Origin: Streptomyces anulatus
Lineage (GTDB): Bacteria > Actinomycetota > Actinomycetes > Streptomycetales > Streptomycetaceae
Assembly: GCF_014650675.1 (NCBI RefSeq)
Contig: NZ_BMVK01000006.1
Location: 186,001-250,000, forward strand
Reading direction: 5' to 3'
DNA length: 64,000 nt
Shown: positions 17,605-26,403 of the stretch, piece by piece
Layout of the letters: every line of letters starts with the position of its first letter
Numbering within the stretch: position 1 is the stretch's first letter
Made by a program: the position numbers and the translations under genes
Notes under the pieces: model-generated
Databases searched by the model: none
The model's input: only the letters and a program-made list of their open reading frames with translations
Told to the model about the DNA's origin: nothing

Positions 17605-17636
17605 CCGCCCGCGGCCCCGTACGGGGTCGCGGGCGG
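17605..17636. terminator. Convergent terminator
   Basis: CCGCCCGCGGCCCCG (17605-17619) pairs with CGGGGTCGCGGGCGG (17622-17636) around a two-base loop with one internal mismatch, between the converging Fic and secreted-protein genes. Confidence 0.75.
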
Positions 17637-17665
17637 CGGCGTGCTCAGTGATGTGTCGCGGTGTG

Positions 17666-18010
17666 TCAGTGGAAGACGACCGAGCGCACCTTCAGCCGCT
17701 CCGATGCCCCACCGGTGTGCGGGCGGAGGGGGAAGGAAGCGCCCTCGCAGTCGACGTCCGTGAAGACCTCCGCCCAGGCGTCCGTGCGGTTCTTCGGGGA
17801 GTGCCCGGGCTCGGGGTTCTCCAGGCCGACGCCCGGGAGGTTGACGCACTCGCCGCTGGGCGGGCTGTTCAGGAAGCCGGTCGCCTCGTACCCCTCGACG
17901 GTCACGTAGTCGTAGCGGAACTGCCCCTCGGCGGCCGACGCGGAGGAAGGGAAGGCGGCGAGCAGCAGAGCGGCGCCGAGTACGGCGGGAAGGGTGGAGC
18001 GGAAGCGCAT
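17666..18010 (-). CDS. Small secreted protein of unknown function
   Basis: A 114-residue exported protein. The first 27 residues form a Sec signal peptide (MRFR, hydrophobic core, SSASA cleavage site). The mature chain has one Cys pair (CVNLPG and DVDCEGA), suggesting a single disulfide. AGAAGGA lies eight bases before the ATG. I do not recognise the family; short proteins of this kind are common in Streptomyces exoproteomes. Confidence 0.75.
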   Translation of the reverse strand: MRFRSTLPAVLGAALLLAAFPSSASAAEGQFRYDYVTVEGYEATGFLNSPPSGECVNLPGVGLENPEPGHSPKNRTDAWAEVFTDVDCEGASFPLRPHTGGASERLKVRSVVFH

Positions 18011-18336
18011 GGGTGAAATCCTTCTGGTGATGGGGGCGTTGCCGTGGCCCTCACCTCCCGGCAGGCAGGGCCGGTCGAGATCGGGGCCACGCGGGGGAAC
18101 GTGTTTCCGCAGGCGCGCTGACGCACGGGTCACCGAGGCGACAGCGCCGTGACACTGCGTACACATGGTGACACACAAAGCGACCGATCATGATCCGGAA
18201 CCGACCGGCGGGACCGGCGGGCAGGCGGCACCACCGGTGCGGCGACGCCCGCCGGAGAACCGTGCCGGGCCCGCCCGGCGTCCTCCCGGGAACGCGACAG
18301 AGCTGACCGGAGCGGAACGCGGAGAAAGCTGGTCCC
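18011..18336. other. Intergenic region between divergent genes
   Basis: No gene of its own. It must hold the promoters of the secreted-protein gene (left) and the membrane-protein gene (right). The only notable pattern is a direct repeat GTGACAC at 18149-18155 and 18168-18174, with start points 19 bp apart. Confidence 0.4.
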
Positions 18337-19392
18337 ATGCCCCCACGACCCGACCACCCGGTGCCGCCGACGAGCGGGATCCCCCAACCCGGCCTCGTCG
18401 CCGCGACGTTCACCGTCCTGCGGCGGCGCCGGGGCGCGCTGGCGGGTGCGACGGTCCTCATCGTCGGACTCTCCGGACTGGCCGGGCTGCTGGTGACGGC
18501 CGCGGTATTCGCGCTCGCCTGGCCCGTCTTCACCCGCATGCGGAACCAACGCATCTGGTACCACCAGGTCGAGGACCCCTACCTGCACGACCCGACCGAC
18601 CTGGTGCTGGTCGCCCTCGGCACGCTCCCGCTCTTCCTGCTTCTCCTCGGCACCGGCGGCGCGGCCCTGCAGGCGGTGTGCTCGCGGGCGGTTGCGGAGG
18701 AGTCCGCGGAGGCCGCCACGACCGCCCGGAAGAACCGCTCGGGGGACCCGGTCCCGGGCCGGCTGCGACCGGTGCTCGCCGTGTACGCGCTGCGCGGCCT
18801 GATCGTCTGGCCCCTGCCCCTGCTCGTCGCATTCGTGGCGGACCGCCTCACCGGCTACCACCTCGACACCCCGGAGCCCCTGCAACGCGGTTCGTGGCCC
18901 CACACGCTCGTCGAGACCTCCCCCGCGGTTGCCGTGTTCGTCGCGGTGCTGCTGCGCCTCGCCCTCACCCTCGCCCCGGCCGCCGCGGCCGCCGGTCTCG
19001 GCCCCCGCGCGGCCGTGCGCCGTTCCTGGTCGCTGACGTGGACGCGGGCCGGAGCGCCCCGCGTCCTGGCCCTCGCGCTGCCACTGGCCGCGCTCACCGC
19101 CGGGGTGTTCCGGCTGGTGGTGCAGTTCGCCCTGCCGCTGCGGCCCCTCGTCCGTGGCCTCGTCGAGCAGGCCACGGGCAACTTCTTCGCCGCGTACTAC
19201 GCCGGCGTCCTCGCCCCCGTCATCGTCGGGGTCCTGGTCACCGCGGCCGTGACCCTCCCCGTCACGTGCACGGCCTTCGCGGTCCTCCACGACCGGCTGC
19301 GGGTGCCCCGCACCACTCCACGGAGCGCCGGGGACGCGGCGGACCCCACCACCCGACACGCCTGCTCTCCGCCGGGTCCGAGGCCGGAATGA
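18337..19392 (+). CDS. Multi-pass membrane protein of unknown function
   Basis: A 351-residue protein with about six to eight hydrophobic segments, two very early (residues 35-65), and Arg-rich cytoplasmic turns. The C-terminal 30 residues are polar and Pro/Arg-rich. GGAGAAAG lies upstream of the ATG. I cannot assign a family. The repeated Ala/Leu helices with paired Arg loops resemble actinobacterial hypothetical integral membrane proteins rather than transporters with known signatures. Confidence 0.7.
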   Translation: MPPRPDHPVPPTSGIPQPGLVAATFTVLRRRRGALAGATVLIVGLSGLAGLLVTAAVFALAWPVFTRMRNQRIWYHQVEDPYLHDPTDLVLVALGTLPLFLLLLGTGGAALQAVCSRAVAEESAEAATTARKNRSGDPVPGRLRPVLAVYALRGLIVWPLPLLVAFVADRLTGYHLDTPEPLQRGSWPHTLVETSPAVAVFVAVLLRLALTLAPAAAAAGLGPRAAVRRSWSLTWTRAGAPRVLALALPLAALTAGVFRLVVQFALPLRPLVRGLVEQATGNFFAAYYAGVLAPVIVGVLVTAAVTLPVTCTAFAVLHDRLRVPRTTPRSAGDAADPTTRHACSPPGPRPE

Positions 19393-19407
19393 TCCGAACG
19401 GGAGGCC

Positions 19408-19737
19408 CTAGGGCACTTGGAACCGGACGAGCGCCTCGGCGACCGGTGTGCCGCTGCGTCGCGCGTACGTCAGCCGCTCGCGCACCTCACGCAGCGTCTG
19501 TGGACGGAACCCGGGCCCGCCACAGCAGCTCTTGTGGAAGCCCACGCCCGCGTTCAGCAGCACCGCGAGGGCCCGCCACGCCGCGACGTCCCGCCGGCGC
19601 GGTGCCGCGAACGCCGATCCCGCATGGATCATCGGCTCCGCGCAGCGCGGGCAGTTCCGCTGCCTGGCCCTGTCGTGGGGCTGCTTGAACGAGACCCGGC
19701 AGGGGAGGCAGACATACGAGGTTTTCCCATGGCTCAC
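19408..19737 (-). CDS. Small zinc-ribbon protein
   Basis: A 109-residue protein with two CxxC pairs close to the N-terminus (YVCLPCRVS and NCPRCAEP) that should bind one zinc ion, and a later CC pair (HKSCCGGPG). The C-terminal half is helical and basic. It starts at GTG 19737. This is a conserved actinobacterial hypothetical with no established role; nucleic-acid binding is a guess from charge and the ribbon. Confidence 0.7.
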   Translation of the reverse strand: MSHGKTSYVCLPCRVSFKQPHDRARQRNCPRCAEPMIHAGSAFAAPRRRDVAAWRALAVLLNAGVGFHKSCCGGPGFRPQTLREVRERLTYARRSGTPVAEALVRFQVP

Positions 19738-19915
19738 CGGTTCAGCCTAGAGATCGCACCGGGAGACGGCCATCGAGTTCTTCGGGACCCGGCCAGAACC
19801 CGACGGCACGGGCGGAGGCGATACTGGTCGTAGCAGTCGCCCCGCCGTCGAACCGGCTCCTGGCCGGGGCGGCCGGTGGGGCCCTCCTTGCCGATTCCTC
19901 CGAGGGGAGCCGTTC

Positions 19916-20524
19916 ATGACCACGGCGAAAGACCTGTTCATCATCGCCATGGACCCGGTACCGGATCACGCCGTGGGGCAGGGCGACCTGTCGCTCGCAC
20001 TCGCGGGAGCCGAACTGCTCGATCTCATCGGTGCGGGAGTCATCACCGTGGACGGCGACCTCATCGTGCCGGGCGGGTCGTCGGCGCCGGACGACCGGCT
20101 GCTCGGCGAGGCCGCCGCACGGATCACCGGGCAACCGCCCTACGAGCGGATCGAGGACTGGCTGTGGCGGCGCGGCCGGGACCTCGCGGCCGCTTACCAG
20201 GACGCCCTGGAGGAGGACGGCGAACTCACGCAGAAGAGGAGCGGCCGGCTGCCCTTCGGTCCCAGGCGCGTGGAGCTGGTCGACACTCCCGGCCGCCGCC
20301 GGGCCGTCGCGCGCCGGGAGGAGGGGGAACCCGTCCTGGCCGCCCTCGCGTCGGCCGTGGGCATCGACGGCGGACCGTCCGGCGACGACGAGCCCCGCCT
20401 CGACGACGGGACGGTGACGACCGTGGTCGCCACCGTCCATGAAGCGGTGATGGAGCTGGAGGCCGTACGCCAGAGGCGGACCATCGAGAACACGGCCTTC
20501 GCCAACGTCTGGCGCGGACCGTGA
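19916..20524 (+). CDS. GPP34 (GOLPH3/Vps74-like) family protein
   Basis: A 202-residue protein with the DLSLALAGAELLDLI opening and the helical GPP34 pattern. Eukaryotic members bind phosphatidylinositol-4-phosphate on Golgi membranes. The family is expanded in Streptomyces, often beside development genes, but the bacterial function is unknown. GAGGGGAG precedes the ATG. A single copy is seen here, 84 bp upstream of the HEAT-repeat gene and separated from it by a MerR-type dyad, so the two are probably separate transcripts. Confidence 0.8.
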   Translation: MTTAKDLFIIAMDPVPDHAVGQGDLSLALAGAELLDLIGAGVITVDGDLIVPGGSSAPDDRLLGEAAARITGQPPYERIEDWLWRRGRDLAAAYQDALEEDGELTQKRSGRLPFGPRRVELVDTPGRRRAVARREEGEPVLAALASAVGIDGGPSGDDEPRLDDGTVTTVVATVHEAVMELEAVRQRRTIENTAFANVWRGP

Positions 20525-20555
20525 GCCGGATCCCCGGCCGAAGCACACGGCAGGG

Positions 20556-20577
20556 TTGACCTTGACACGGTGACAAG
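20556..20577 (+). promoter_or_regulatory. MerR-type operator and -35 region
   Basis: TTGACC (20556-20561) overlaps the near-perfect dyad CTTGACACGGTGACAAG (20561-20577). A dyad just after a -35 box is the classic placement of MerR-family activator sites. It lies 31 bp before the HEAT gene, whose neighbour encodes a MerR protein. No convincing -10 is visible. Confidence 0.5.
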
Positions 20578-20608
20578 CTCTTCACTGCTTGCCGAGGAGG
20601 TGGTCTCG

Positions 20609-21307
20609 ATGACCGTCACGGGACACGACATGGACACGGTGCGAGCGCTCCGGGGGCTGGAGGACGACCGTGCGTCGGTACGGCTGCGAGCCGCGCTGGC
20701 GATCGGCTCGACGCCGGACCCGCGCTTCGTCGGCACGCTCGTCGAGCGGTGCGCGGTCGAGCCGGAGTTCTTCGTACGCGACATGCTGACCTGGGCGCTC
20801 ACCCGTCACCCGGTGTCCGTCACGCTTCCCCGGCTGCTGGGCGAAGTCCGCTCCGAGGGGACGCGGGCGCGGAGCCAGGCGCTGCACACGCTGTCCAAGA
20901 TCGGGGACCGGCGGGCGTGGCCGGCGATCACCCGGGCGCTCCTGACCGACGCCGACGACGAGGTGGCGCGGAGTGCCTGGCGAGCGGCGGTCGTCCTCGT
21001 ACCGGAAGGGGAGGAGGCCGCGTTGGCCGCGCTGCTGGCGACGCAGCTCGGGCGCGGCGGGCGGGAGACCCGGCTGAGTCTCAGCCAGGCGCTGGTCGCG
21101 CTGGGGGACGCGATGACGCAGGCCGTGGACGCCGCGACGAGGGCCCCCGAGCCGCTCGTCCGCGCGCACGCGCTCGCCACGCAACGGCTGCTGCGCGACC
21201 CGGACGCCGGATTCACGCTCGCCGTGGAGGAGGCGAAGCGCGTCGTGGCCCTCGGCGGCCATGGCGGCTCCGGCGGGGTCAGCGGCTCCCTTGAGGAAGG
21301 TCCCTAG
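20609..21307 (+). CDS. HEAT-repeat protein
   Basis: A 232-residue all-helical protein built of HEAT-like units (for example RASVRLRAALAIGS, GTRARSQALHTLSKIGD, DEVARSAWRAAVVLV). Such proteins are scaffolds or sensors. The ATG at 20609 follows GAGGAGG by eight bases. It is three bases before the MerR-HEAT gene and shares HEAT repeats with it, so the two probably form one operon and may interact. Function unknown. Confidence 0.78.
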   Translation: MTVTGHDMDTVRALRGLEDDRASVRLRAALAIGSTPDPRFVGTLVERCAVEPEFFVRDMLTWALTRHPVSVTLPRLLGEVRSEGTRARSQALHTLSKIGDRRAWPAITRALLTDADDEVARSAWRAAVVLVPEGEEAALAALLATQLGRGGRETRLSLSQALVALGDAMTQAVDAATRAPEPLVRAHALATQRLLRDPDAGFTLAVEEAKRVVALGGHGGSGGVSGSLEEGP

Positions 21308-21310
21308 GGC

Positions 21311-22309
21311 GTGTTGATCGGTGAAGTCGCGCGACGGTCCGGGGTCAGCGCCCGCATGCTCCGGCACTACGAGTCGCTCGGTCTGGTGCGGCCCTCGGGC
21401 CGCACCGGGTCCGGCTACCGGGAGTACTCCGGGGAGGACATCCAGCGGATCTTCCATGTCGAGAGCCTTCGGGCGATGGGGCTTTCGTTGCGGGAGATCG
21501 GGCGCGCCCTCGACGATCCCGGCTTCACGCCCTCGGCACTCGTCGACGACCTGATCCGTCGGACGCGCGAACGCATCGCGGTGGAGACCGAGTTGCTCAC
21601 GCGGCTGCGTCGGGTCCACGCCACGGATCCGGCCGGCTGGGAGGACGTCCTCCACGTCGTCACGCTCCTGGGGGCGTTGGGGTCCAAGAGCGCCGACGCC
21701 CGTCAGCGCGCGGCCCTCGCCTCGGTCGACGAGGTGCCGGTGGAGGCCCTGGTCGAGGCGGCGCTCGGCGAGGGCGACCCGAATGTGGCCGGGGCCCTTC
21801 GATGGGCACTGGCCCGATCGGGCGACGGCGGCCCCGCGCTGCTGGCGGAGGGGATCGGCTCACCCGTGGCCGCGGTACGGGAGCGTGCCGTACGGTCCCT
21901 CGCCGAGATGCCCGGCGGTGAGGCCACCGCGCTGCTGCGGAACGCCCTGGCGAGCCCCGATGACATGGTCCGCGGCTACGCCGCTCTGGCCCTCGGGACT
22001 CGGGGCGAGGCGGACGCGGTCCCGGTGCTCGTCGACCTGGTCGTGGCGGGGACGAACGACACCGACGCGGCCGACGCGCTGAGCCTGCTGGCCGGCGACG
22101 ACGCGGCGGCGGACCGGATCGCGGCCGAGCTCGTCGACCGCCTCGCCCGCGAGACCACCGGCGCGTCGGCCCGGGGGCGGCTGACCCAGGCGCTGGCGGG
22201 CGTCCCGGGGGCGGGTTCCTCACGCGCTCTCCAGGAGCTTCTGCACGACGAGGACCGTGCGGTCGCGCTGACCGCCGCTTACCTTCTTCAGCTGCGCGGC
22301 ATGGGGTGA
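21311..22309 (+). CDS. MerR family regulator fused to a HEAT-repeat domain
   Basis: A 332-residue protein. Residues 1-70 are a MerR winged helix (IGEVARRSGVSARMLRHYES, GYREYSGEDIQRI), followed by the dimerisation helix. Instead of a small-molecule pocket, residues 120-330 are HEAT/Armadillo-like repeats (VRERAVRSLAEMPG, MVRGYAALALGTRG). It may sense a protein, possibly the HEAT protein encoded just before it. Translation begins at GTG 21311 or the adjacent TTG. The 3' end overlaps the convergent membrane-protein gene by 22 bp. Confidence 0.85.
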   Translation: MLIGEVARRSGVSARMLRHYESLGLVRPSGRTGSGYREYSGEDIQRIFHVESLRAMGLSLREIGRALDDPGFTPSALVDDLIRRTRERIAVETELLTRLRRVHATDPAGWEDVLHVVTLLGALGSKSADARQRAALASVDEVPVEALVEAALGEGDPNVAGALRWALARSGDGGPALLAEGIGSPVAAVRERAVRSLAEMPGGEATALLRNALASPDDMVRGYAALALGTRGEADAVPVLVDLVVAGTNDTDAADALSLLAGDDAAADRIAAELVDRLARETTGASARGRLTQALAGVPGAGSSRALQELLHDEDRAVALTAAYLLQLRGMG

Positions 22310-23709
22310 CGGACCTCGCCCGAGGTGTCGCCCACGGGGGCCGGTGCGACACCGTGGGCCGTCATGCCGGCCGGCTTCTTCGCCCCCGCCGGGTCCCGTG
22401 AGGCGTCATCGGGCGCGGTGTCGGTCGGCGGCCGGTCCAGGAGCAGCGGGATCGCCAGGGCGGGCAGCAGCCAGAGGAACACGATGAGGCGGTAGCCGTA
22501 CAGCTGGCCCAGATTCGGGTGGCCCGCCTGGTTGAGGAGGCCCGCCGCGCCTGCCGCCAGGGCGATCGGCAGCACCACGGAGCGCCGCCTCAGCAGCGCC
22601 CAGGCCGACAGCGCGAGCAGGGCGGGGAGGATCGGCTGGGCTGCCTGGCGGCGCAGCCACGCCGACCAGAAGACCCCCTCCTGCACGAAGAACTCGGGCC
22701 AGGGGTTGGGGAGATCAGGGCGCTGGTAGTGGTGGGTCAGCAGGTCCTGGGCGCTGTCCTGACCCATGGGCCACCCCAGCAGATGCGCCCCGGCGTAGAT
22801 GCCCGCCGCCAGCGCACCGCACAGTCCGGCCGCCCGGAGTACGGGGCCGGGCTGCCGCCGCTTCAGGCGGAGCCGGCCGGACCAGGCCAGGAAGACCGCC
22901 GCGAGGGCAACCGCAAGCAGCAGGGCCTGGGAGTAGCGGACGAGGAACATCAGGGTGAGGCCGCCCGCGACGAGGACCGCGCCGGTGCGGGGCCCCGCAC
23001 CGGCCCGGGCCGTCACGCCCGTGCTCGTCCCGGATTCCACGTCCGTACGAGGCCGGCCCCGCAGCAGCAGGACACAGCCGAGGAGGACCACCGTGCCGAG
23101 TGCCAGGGAGAGTCCGTCGCTCAGCGGGTTCATGGCGACGGTGCCGGTGGGCAGCGCGAGGTACAGGGCCTGCCCGGCCAGACCGGCGCGCCGGGAGACG
23201 CCCGCGGCGCGGAGGGTGAACAGGACGCAGACGCTGCCGGCCAGGGCGATGACGAGCCCGGCGAGCCAGAGGCCCCAAGTGGGGCCGAGGACGGTCAAGA
23301 AGGGGACCAGGAACAGCGGATAGCCCGGCCTGGCCTCGAAGATGGCCATGAACCGCTGGTTGGCGAACGGGGCGGTCATCCCCTCCGTGTTGCCGTGGCG
23401 GGTCCAGTACGCGACCGAGTCGTTCAGCCGGCGCACGCACTGCTCCTCCGACTCCCCCACGGCCTTCCTGTTGGTCCAGGGGACAGGGCTCAGGGAAGCG
23501 TGCTGCCCGCTGGCGCAGGAGTAGGCGATGGCCCTCCGGCCCGCCTCCTGACGGCTCTCGCCACTGAGGCTCAGGGCGTAGGAGAGGTAGTTCTTCGTGT
23601 CGGGCGAGGCCCGTCCGGTGACCGCCGTCAGCTGGAGTCCGGCGAAGGCCACGGCGATGAGCAGCACCCCGATGAGGCCCAGGTGCTGTTTTCTGCGGAT
23701 GTTCGGCAT
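22288..23709 (-). CDS. Integral membrane glycosyltransferase-like protein
   Basis: A 473-residue membrane protein. After TM1 there is an extracytoplasmic loop containing SPDTKNYLSYAL, placed like the catalytic acidic loop of ArnT/PMT (GT-C fold) mannosyltransferases, and it holds Cys residues likely to form disulfides. About nine more helices and a polar C-terminal tail follow. I chose ATG 23709 because GGGGAG lies upstream; an ATG at 23730 has no such site. Substrate unknown. Confidence 0.65.
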   Translation of the reverse strand: MPNIRRKQHLGLIGVLLIAVAFAGLQLTAVTGRASPDTKNYLSYALSLSGESRQEAGRRAIAYSCASGQHASLSPVPWTNRKAVGESEEQCVRRLNDSVAYWTRHGNTEGMTAPFANQRFMAIFEARPGYPLFLVPFLTVLGPTWGLWLAGLVIALAGSVCVLFTLRAAGVSRRAGLAGQALYLALPTGTVAMNPLSDGLSLALGTVVLLGCVLLLRGRPRTDVESGTSTGVTARAGAGPRTGAVLVAGGLTLMFLVRYSQALLLAVALAAVFLAWSGRLRLKRRQPGPVLRAAGLCGALAAGIYAGAHLLGWPMGQDSAQDLLTHHYQRPDLPNPWPEFFVQEGVFWSAWLRRQAAQPILPALLALSAWALLRRRSVVLPIALAAGAAGLLNQAGHPNLGQLYGYRLIVFLWLLPALAIPLLLDRPPTDTAPDDASRDPAGAKKPAGMTAHGVAPAPVGDTSGEVRHPMPRS

Positions 23710-23829
23710 CGGACGGGCGCTCCCCTGCATACGGCGGTTGCCTCATCAACGAGAGAACCCCCGTGGGGTGGCGTTCCCGAGCGGTTCCGGGACCCGGCGC
23801 GTGCCCGGACCCGGCGGGCTCGGCTTGCG

Positions 23830-24618
23830 CTACCGGCCCCGCGGCTTTCCGCGCTTGCCGCTCTGGCCGCCGGCCCGGCCGCCTGCCTGGGGCTTCCTGC
23901 CCGCCGCGGGCTTCTGCCGGGCGGCCGACCCGCCGCCCGCGCCGCCCCGCTTGGCCTTGGCCTTGTCCTTCGCCTTGTCCTTCGCCGGGCGCGGCGGGGT
24001 GGCCGCGCGGCCACGGGTGCTGTTGACGGTGCGCCCCCGGACGATCCCGATGAACTCCTCCACCAGGTCGGGGGTGACCTCCGCCTCGGGCCAGGACAGG
24101 GCGACGCGTGACTCGGGGGCGCCCGGGACCGGACGGTAGGTGAGGTCCTTGCGGTGGTGGAGGCGGGCCAGGGACTGCGGGACGAGGAGGACGCCCACGC
24201 CCGCCGCCACCAGCTCGATCGCGTCCGCCGTGGTCGCCGGGCGCTCGACGGCGGGACGGCCGGGCAGGGTCTCCCAGTCGAGGAGGTCGTCCAGCGGGTG
24301 CAGCACGATCTCGTCGGACAGCTCGGCGAGCGACACCTCCTCCGCGGCGGTCGCGACGTGGTCCTTGGGGATCACGACGACGGTCGTCTCGGTGTAGAGG
24401 GGGATCGCGCTCAGGACGTCCCGGTCGACCGGGAGCCGTACGAGACCGGCGTCGGCGCCGCCGCCCGCCAGCAGGCCCGGCGCCTCGGCGGCGGTGGCCT
24501 GGACGAGTTCCAGGGAGGTGTGGGGCAGCCGCTCGTGCCAGACCCTCACCCACTTGGTGGGCGTCACGCCGGGAACGTACGCGAGCCTGAAGGATGAGGG
24601 GATGTCCGAGCCTGTCAC
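23830..24618 (-). CDS. LysR substrate-binding domain protein without a DNA-binding domain
   Basis: A 262-residue protein. Residues 8-190 form a type 2 periplasmic-binding fold as in LysR effector domains (RLAYVPGVTPTKWVRVW opening, VAAGVGVLLVPQSLARL near the end). No helix-turn-helix precedes it. The C-terminal 60 residues are a basic, low-complexity Lys/Ala/Gly/Arg tail including KDKAKDKAKAKR, which could bind nucleic acid non-specifically. It starts at GTG 24618, divergent from the DUF5997 gene, a pairing I believe is conserved in Streptomyces. Confidence 0.75.
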   Translation of the reverse strand: MTGSDIPSSFRLAYVPGVTPTKWVRVWHERLPHTSLELVQATAAEAPGLLAGGGADAGLVRLPVDRDVLSAIPLYTETTVVVIPKDHVATAAEEVSLAELSDEIVLHPLDDLLDWETLPGRPAVERPATTADAIELVAAGVGVLLVPQSLARLHHRKDLTYRPVPGAPESRVALSWPEAEVTPDLVEEFIGIVRGRTVNSTRGRAATPPRPAKDKAKDKAKAKRGGAGGGSAARQKPAAGRKPQAGGRAGGQSGKRGKPRGR

Positions 24619-24676
24619 GGAACCAGGCTACCGGCAGGTGGTCGGAGGTATGTCCCATGGTCGATACCCTGGACCC

Positions 24677-25075
24677 ATGACGTCGCACAAGACCGCCCAG
24701 ACCATGAAGCCCGCCACGGCGGCGAAGAAGCTGGGTGTGTACCTCCAGGCCACCCCCGCCGAGTTCCAGGAGGGTGCCGTCTCCCGCACCGAGCTCAACG
24801 CCCTCCAGACCGACCCGCCCGCCTGGCTGGTGGAGCTGCGCCGCACCGGCCCGCACCCCCGCCCGGTCGTCGCCGCGAAGCTCGGCATCTCCATCGCGGG
24901 TCTCGCCCGCGGCGGGGTCACCGAGCCGCTCACCACCGAGCAGATCGACGCGCTGAAGGACGAGAAGCCCGAGTGGCTCGAGAAGGAGCGCGCCACGCAG
25001 GCCGAGGTGCGCAAGGAGACCGCTCGGATCAAGGAGCGCAACGCCGAGCGGGCCGCGCAGTCCGGCGACCAGTAG
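24677..25075 (+). CDS. DUF5997 family protein
   Basis: A 132-residue cytoplasmic protein with the AAKKLGVYLQATPAEFQ opening and RPVVAAKLGISIAGLARGG centre typical, as I remember it, of DUF5997. The C-terminus is a charged helix (QAEVRKETARIKERNAERAAQ). The ATG 24677 is 59 bp from the divergent LysR-domain gene start. The 3' end overlaps the convergent PH-domain gene by 47 bp. No function is known. Confidence 0.8.
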   Translation: MTSHKTAQTMKPATAAKKLGVYLQATPAEFQEGAVSRTELNALQTDPPAWLVELRRTGPHPRPVVAAKLGISIAGLARGGVTEPLTTEQIDALKDEKPEWLEKERATQAEVRKETARIKERNAERAAQSGDQ

Positions 25076-25670
25076 TACGGCGACCGGCGCGCGTGAACGA
25101 CGCGCGCCCGTCGGGGCGTGTCCGGCGGATCAGGGCCGGCGGCCCCGGCCCTGGGGGGAACTGGCCCATGCTGACCGCGCGGTGAATCGTCGCGGCCAGT
25201 TCCCGCGCGTCCTCGGTGAACGTGTCGACCCGGATCTTCCGCGCGTCGCGCAGTTCGATGGCGAATCCGAAGCCCATCCCCCGGGCCTCGGCCAGCGGGC
25301 GGCCGTCCTCGGCCGAGGCGGAGCCGATCCGCTCGATGTCCGCCCAGGGAATCAGGGTGGCGTTGCCCGCGACCCGGTGGGTCAGCCCCCGCTCGTGGAC
25401 GTCGAAGCACTGTTCCCGCGTGCGGAGGGCCTGCGTCAGGCGCCATACCCCGAGACCCAGTCCGACCAGCCCCACTCCGAGCAGCAGGCCCGCCAGTTCG
25501 GGTGCGCCGTCGGTGGTGCCGATGGAGGCGATGGTCACGGGCACTCCGAAGGCGAGGCCGATGACACCGGTGACCAGCAGGGCACCGGCCAGCCGTAGAC
25601 GTCTGCTGCCGTCAGTGCGGTGCTCGCGGACGAATCCGCCCAGCTCTCGTGCGGCATCGGTGCGCCTCAT
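25029..25670 (-). CDS. Membrane protein with PH-like domain
   Basis: A 213-residue protein with two closely spaced transmembrane helices (about residues 28-50 and 60-80), then a bacterial PH-like beta domain (CFDVHERGLTHRVAGNATLIPWADIERI) as in DUF6585-type proteins. The last 35 residues are basic and Arg-rich. GGGAG lies five bases before the ATG at 25670. Role unknown. Confidence 0.65.
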   Translation of the reverse strand: MRRTDAARELGGFVREHRTDGSRRLRLAGALLVTGVIGLAFGVPVTIASIGTTDGAPELAGLLLGVGLVGLGLGVWRLTQALRTREQCFDVHERGLTHRVAGNATLIPWADIERIGSASAEDGRPLAEARGMGFGFAIELRDARKIRVDTFTEDARELAATIHRAVSMGQFPPGPGPPALIRRTRPDGRASFTRAGRRTTGRRTARPARRCAP

Positions 25671-25749
25671 CACGTCTCCCCCGTCGTGTACACATCAGAT
25701 TCTGCCCGAGTGCGGGGGTGTGTGTCAGGGAAACCGGCGGGCGCATGCC

Positions 25750-25815
25750 ACGGGCCCGCGGCCGGTCCGCCCCGCCGACGCGTACGTCGGTGGAACGGCC
25801 CTGCCGCGGGCCCGT
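25750..25815 (-). terminator. Nested inverted repeats downstream of the cyclophilin gene
   Basis: ACGGGCCCGCGGC (25750-25762) and GCCGCGGGCCCGT (25803-25815) are perfect complements 40 bp apart; an inner hairpin CCGACG-CGTA-CGTCGG lies between. It is placed to end cyclophilin transcription. Confidence 0.55.
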
Positions 25816-25831
25816 CGGGTTGCCGGACCGG

Positions 25832-26329
25832 TCAGAGAGCGCCGGACTCGGCGATGGTGACCTTGGCGCTGGTGCGGCCGCTAGAGGAGCCGAGCGCCTC
25901 GATCTTGCGGACCAGGGCCATGCTGTCGTCGTCGGCGACCTCGCCGAAGACCACGTGCTTGCCGTCCAGCCACGGGGTGAGCACCGTGGTGATGAAGAAC
26001 TGCGAACCGTTGGTGTTCTTTCCGGCGTTGGCCATCGAGAGCAGGCCCACACGGTCGTGCTTGAGCTGGAAGTTCTCGTCGGCGAACTTCTCGCCGTAGA
26101 TGCTCTTGCCGCCGGTGCCGTCACCGCGGGTGAAGTCGCCGCCCTGGAGCATGAAGTCCGTGATGACGCGGTGGAAGGACGAGCCGGCGTAGCCGAAGCC
26201 CTTCTCGCCGGTGGCGAGCGCGCGGAAGTTCTCCGCCGTCTTGGGGACGACGTCGTCGAACAGGTTGAACGTGATACGCCCTGCGGGCGCGTCGTCGATG
26301 GTGATGTCGAAGTAGACCTTGGTTGTCAT
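25832..26329 (-). CDS. Cyclophilin-type peptidyl-prolyl isomerase
   Basis: A 165-residue cytoplasmic cyclophilin that speeds proline isomerisation during folding. Core motifs are intact: [20 protein letters not shown] (active-site Arg, Phe, Met, Gln), [20 protein letters not shown] and the [12 protein letters not shown] segment with the cyclosporin-contacting Trp. GAGGA lies eight bases before the ATG. The length is that of a minimal single-domain enzyme and there is no signal peptide. Confidence 0.95.
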
Positions 26330-26403
26330 GGTGACATCCTCACATTCCTGGCAACCGCAGGTGAAACCCGGGTTGGGTCGGCACGTCGGACGTCCTGTTC
26401 CGC

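Noticed and set aside
22715..24856. 713-codon minus-strand frame
   Set aside because: It lies out of frame over the membrane glycosyltransferase and LysR-domain genes, with no family features.
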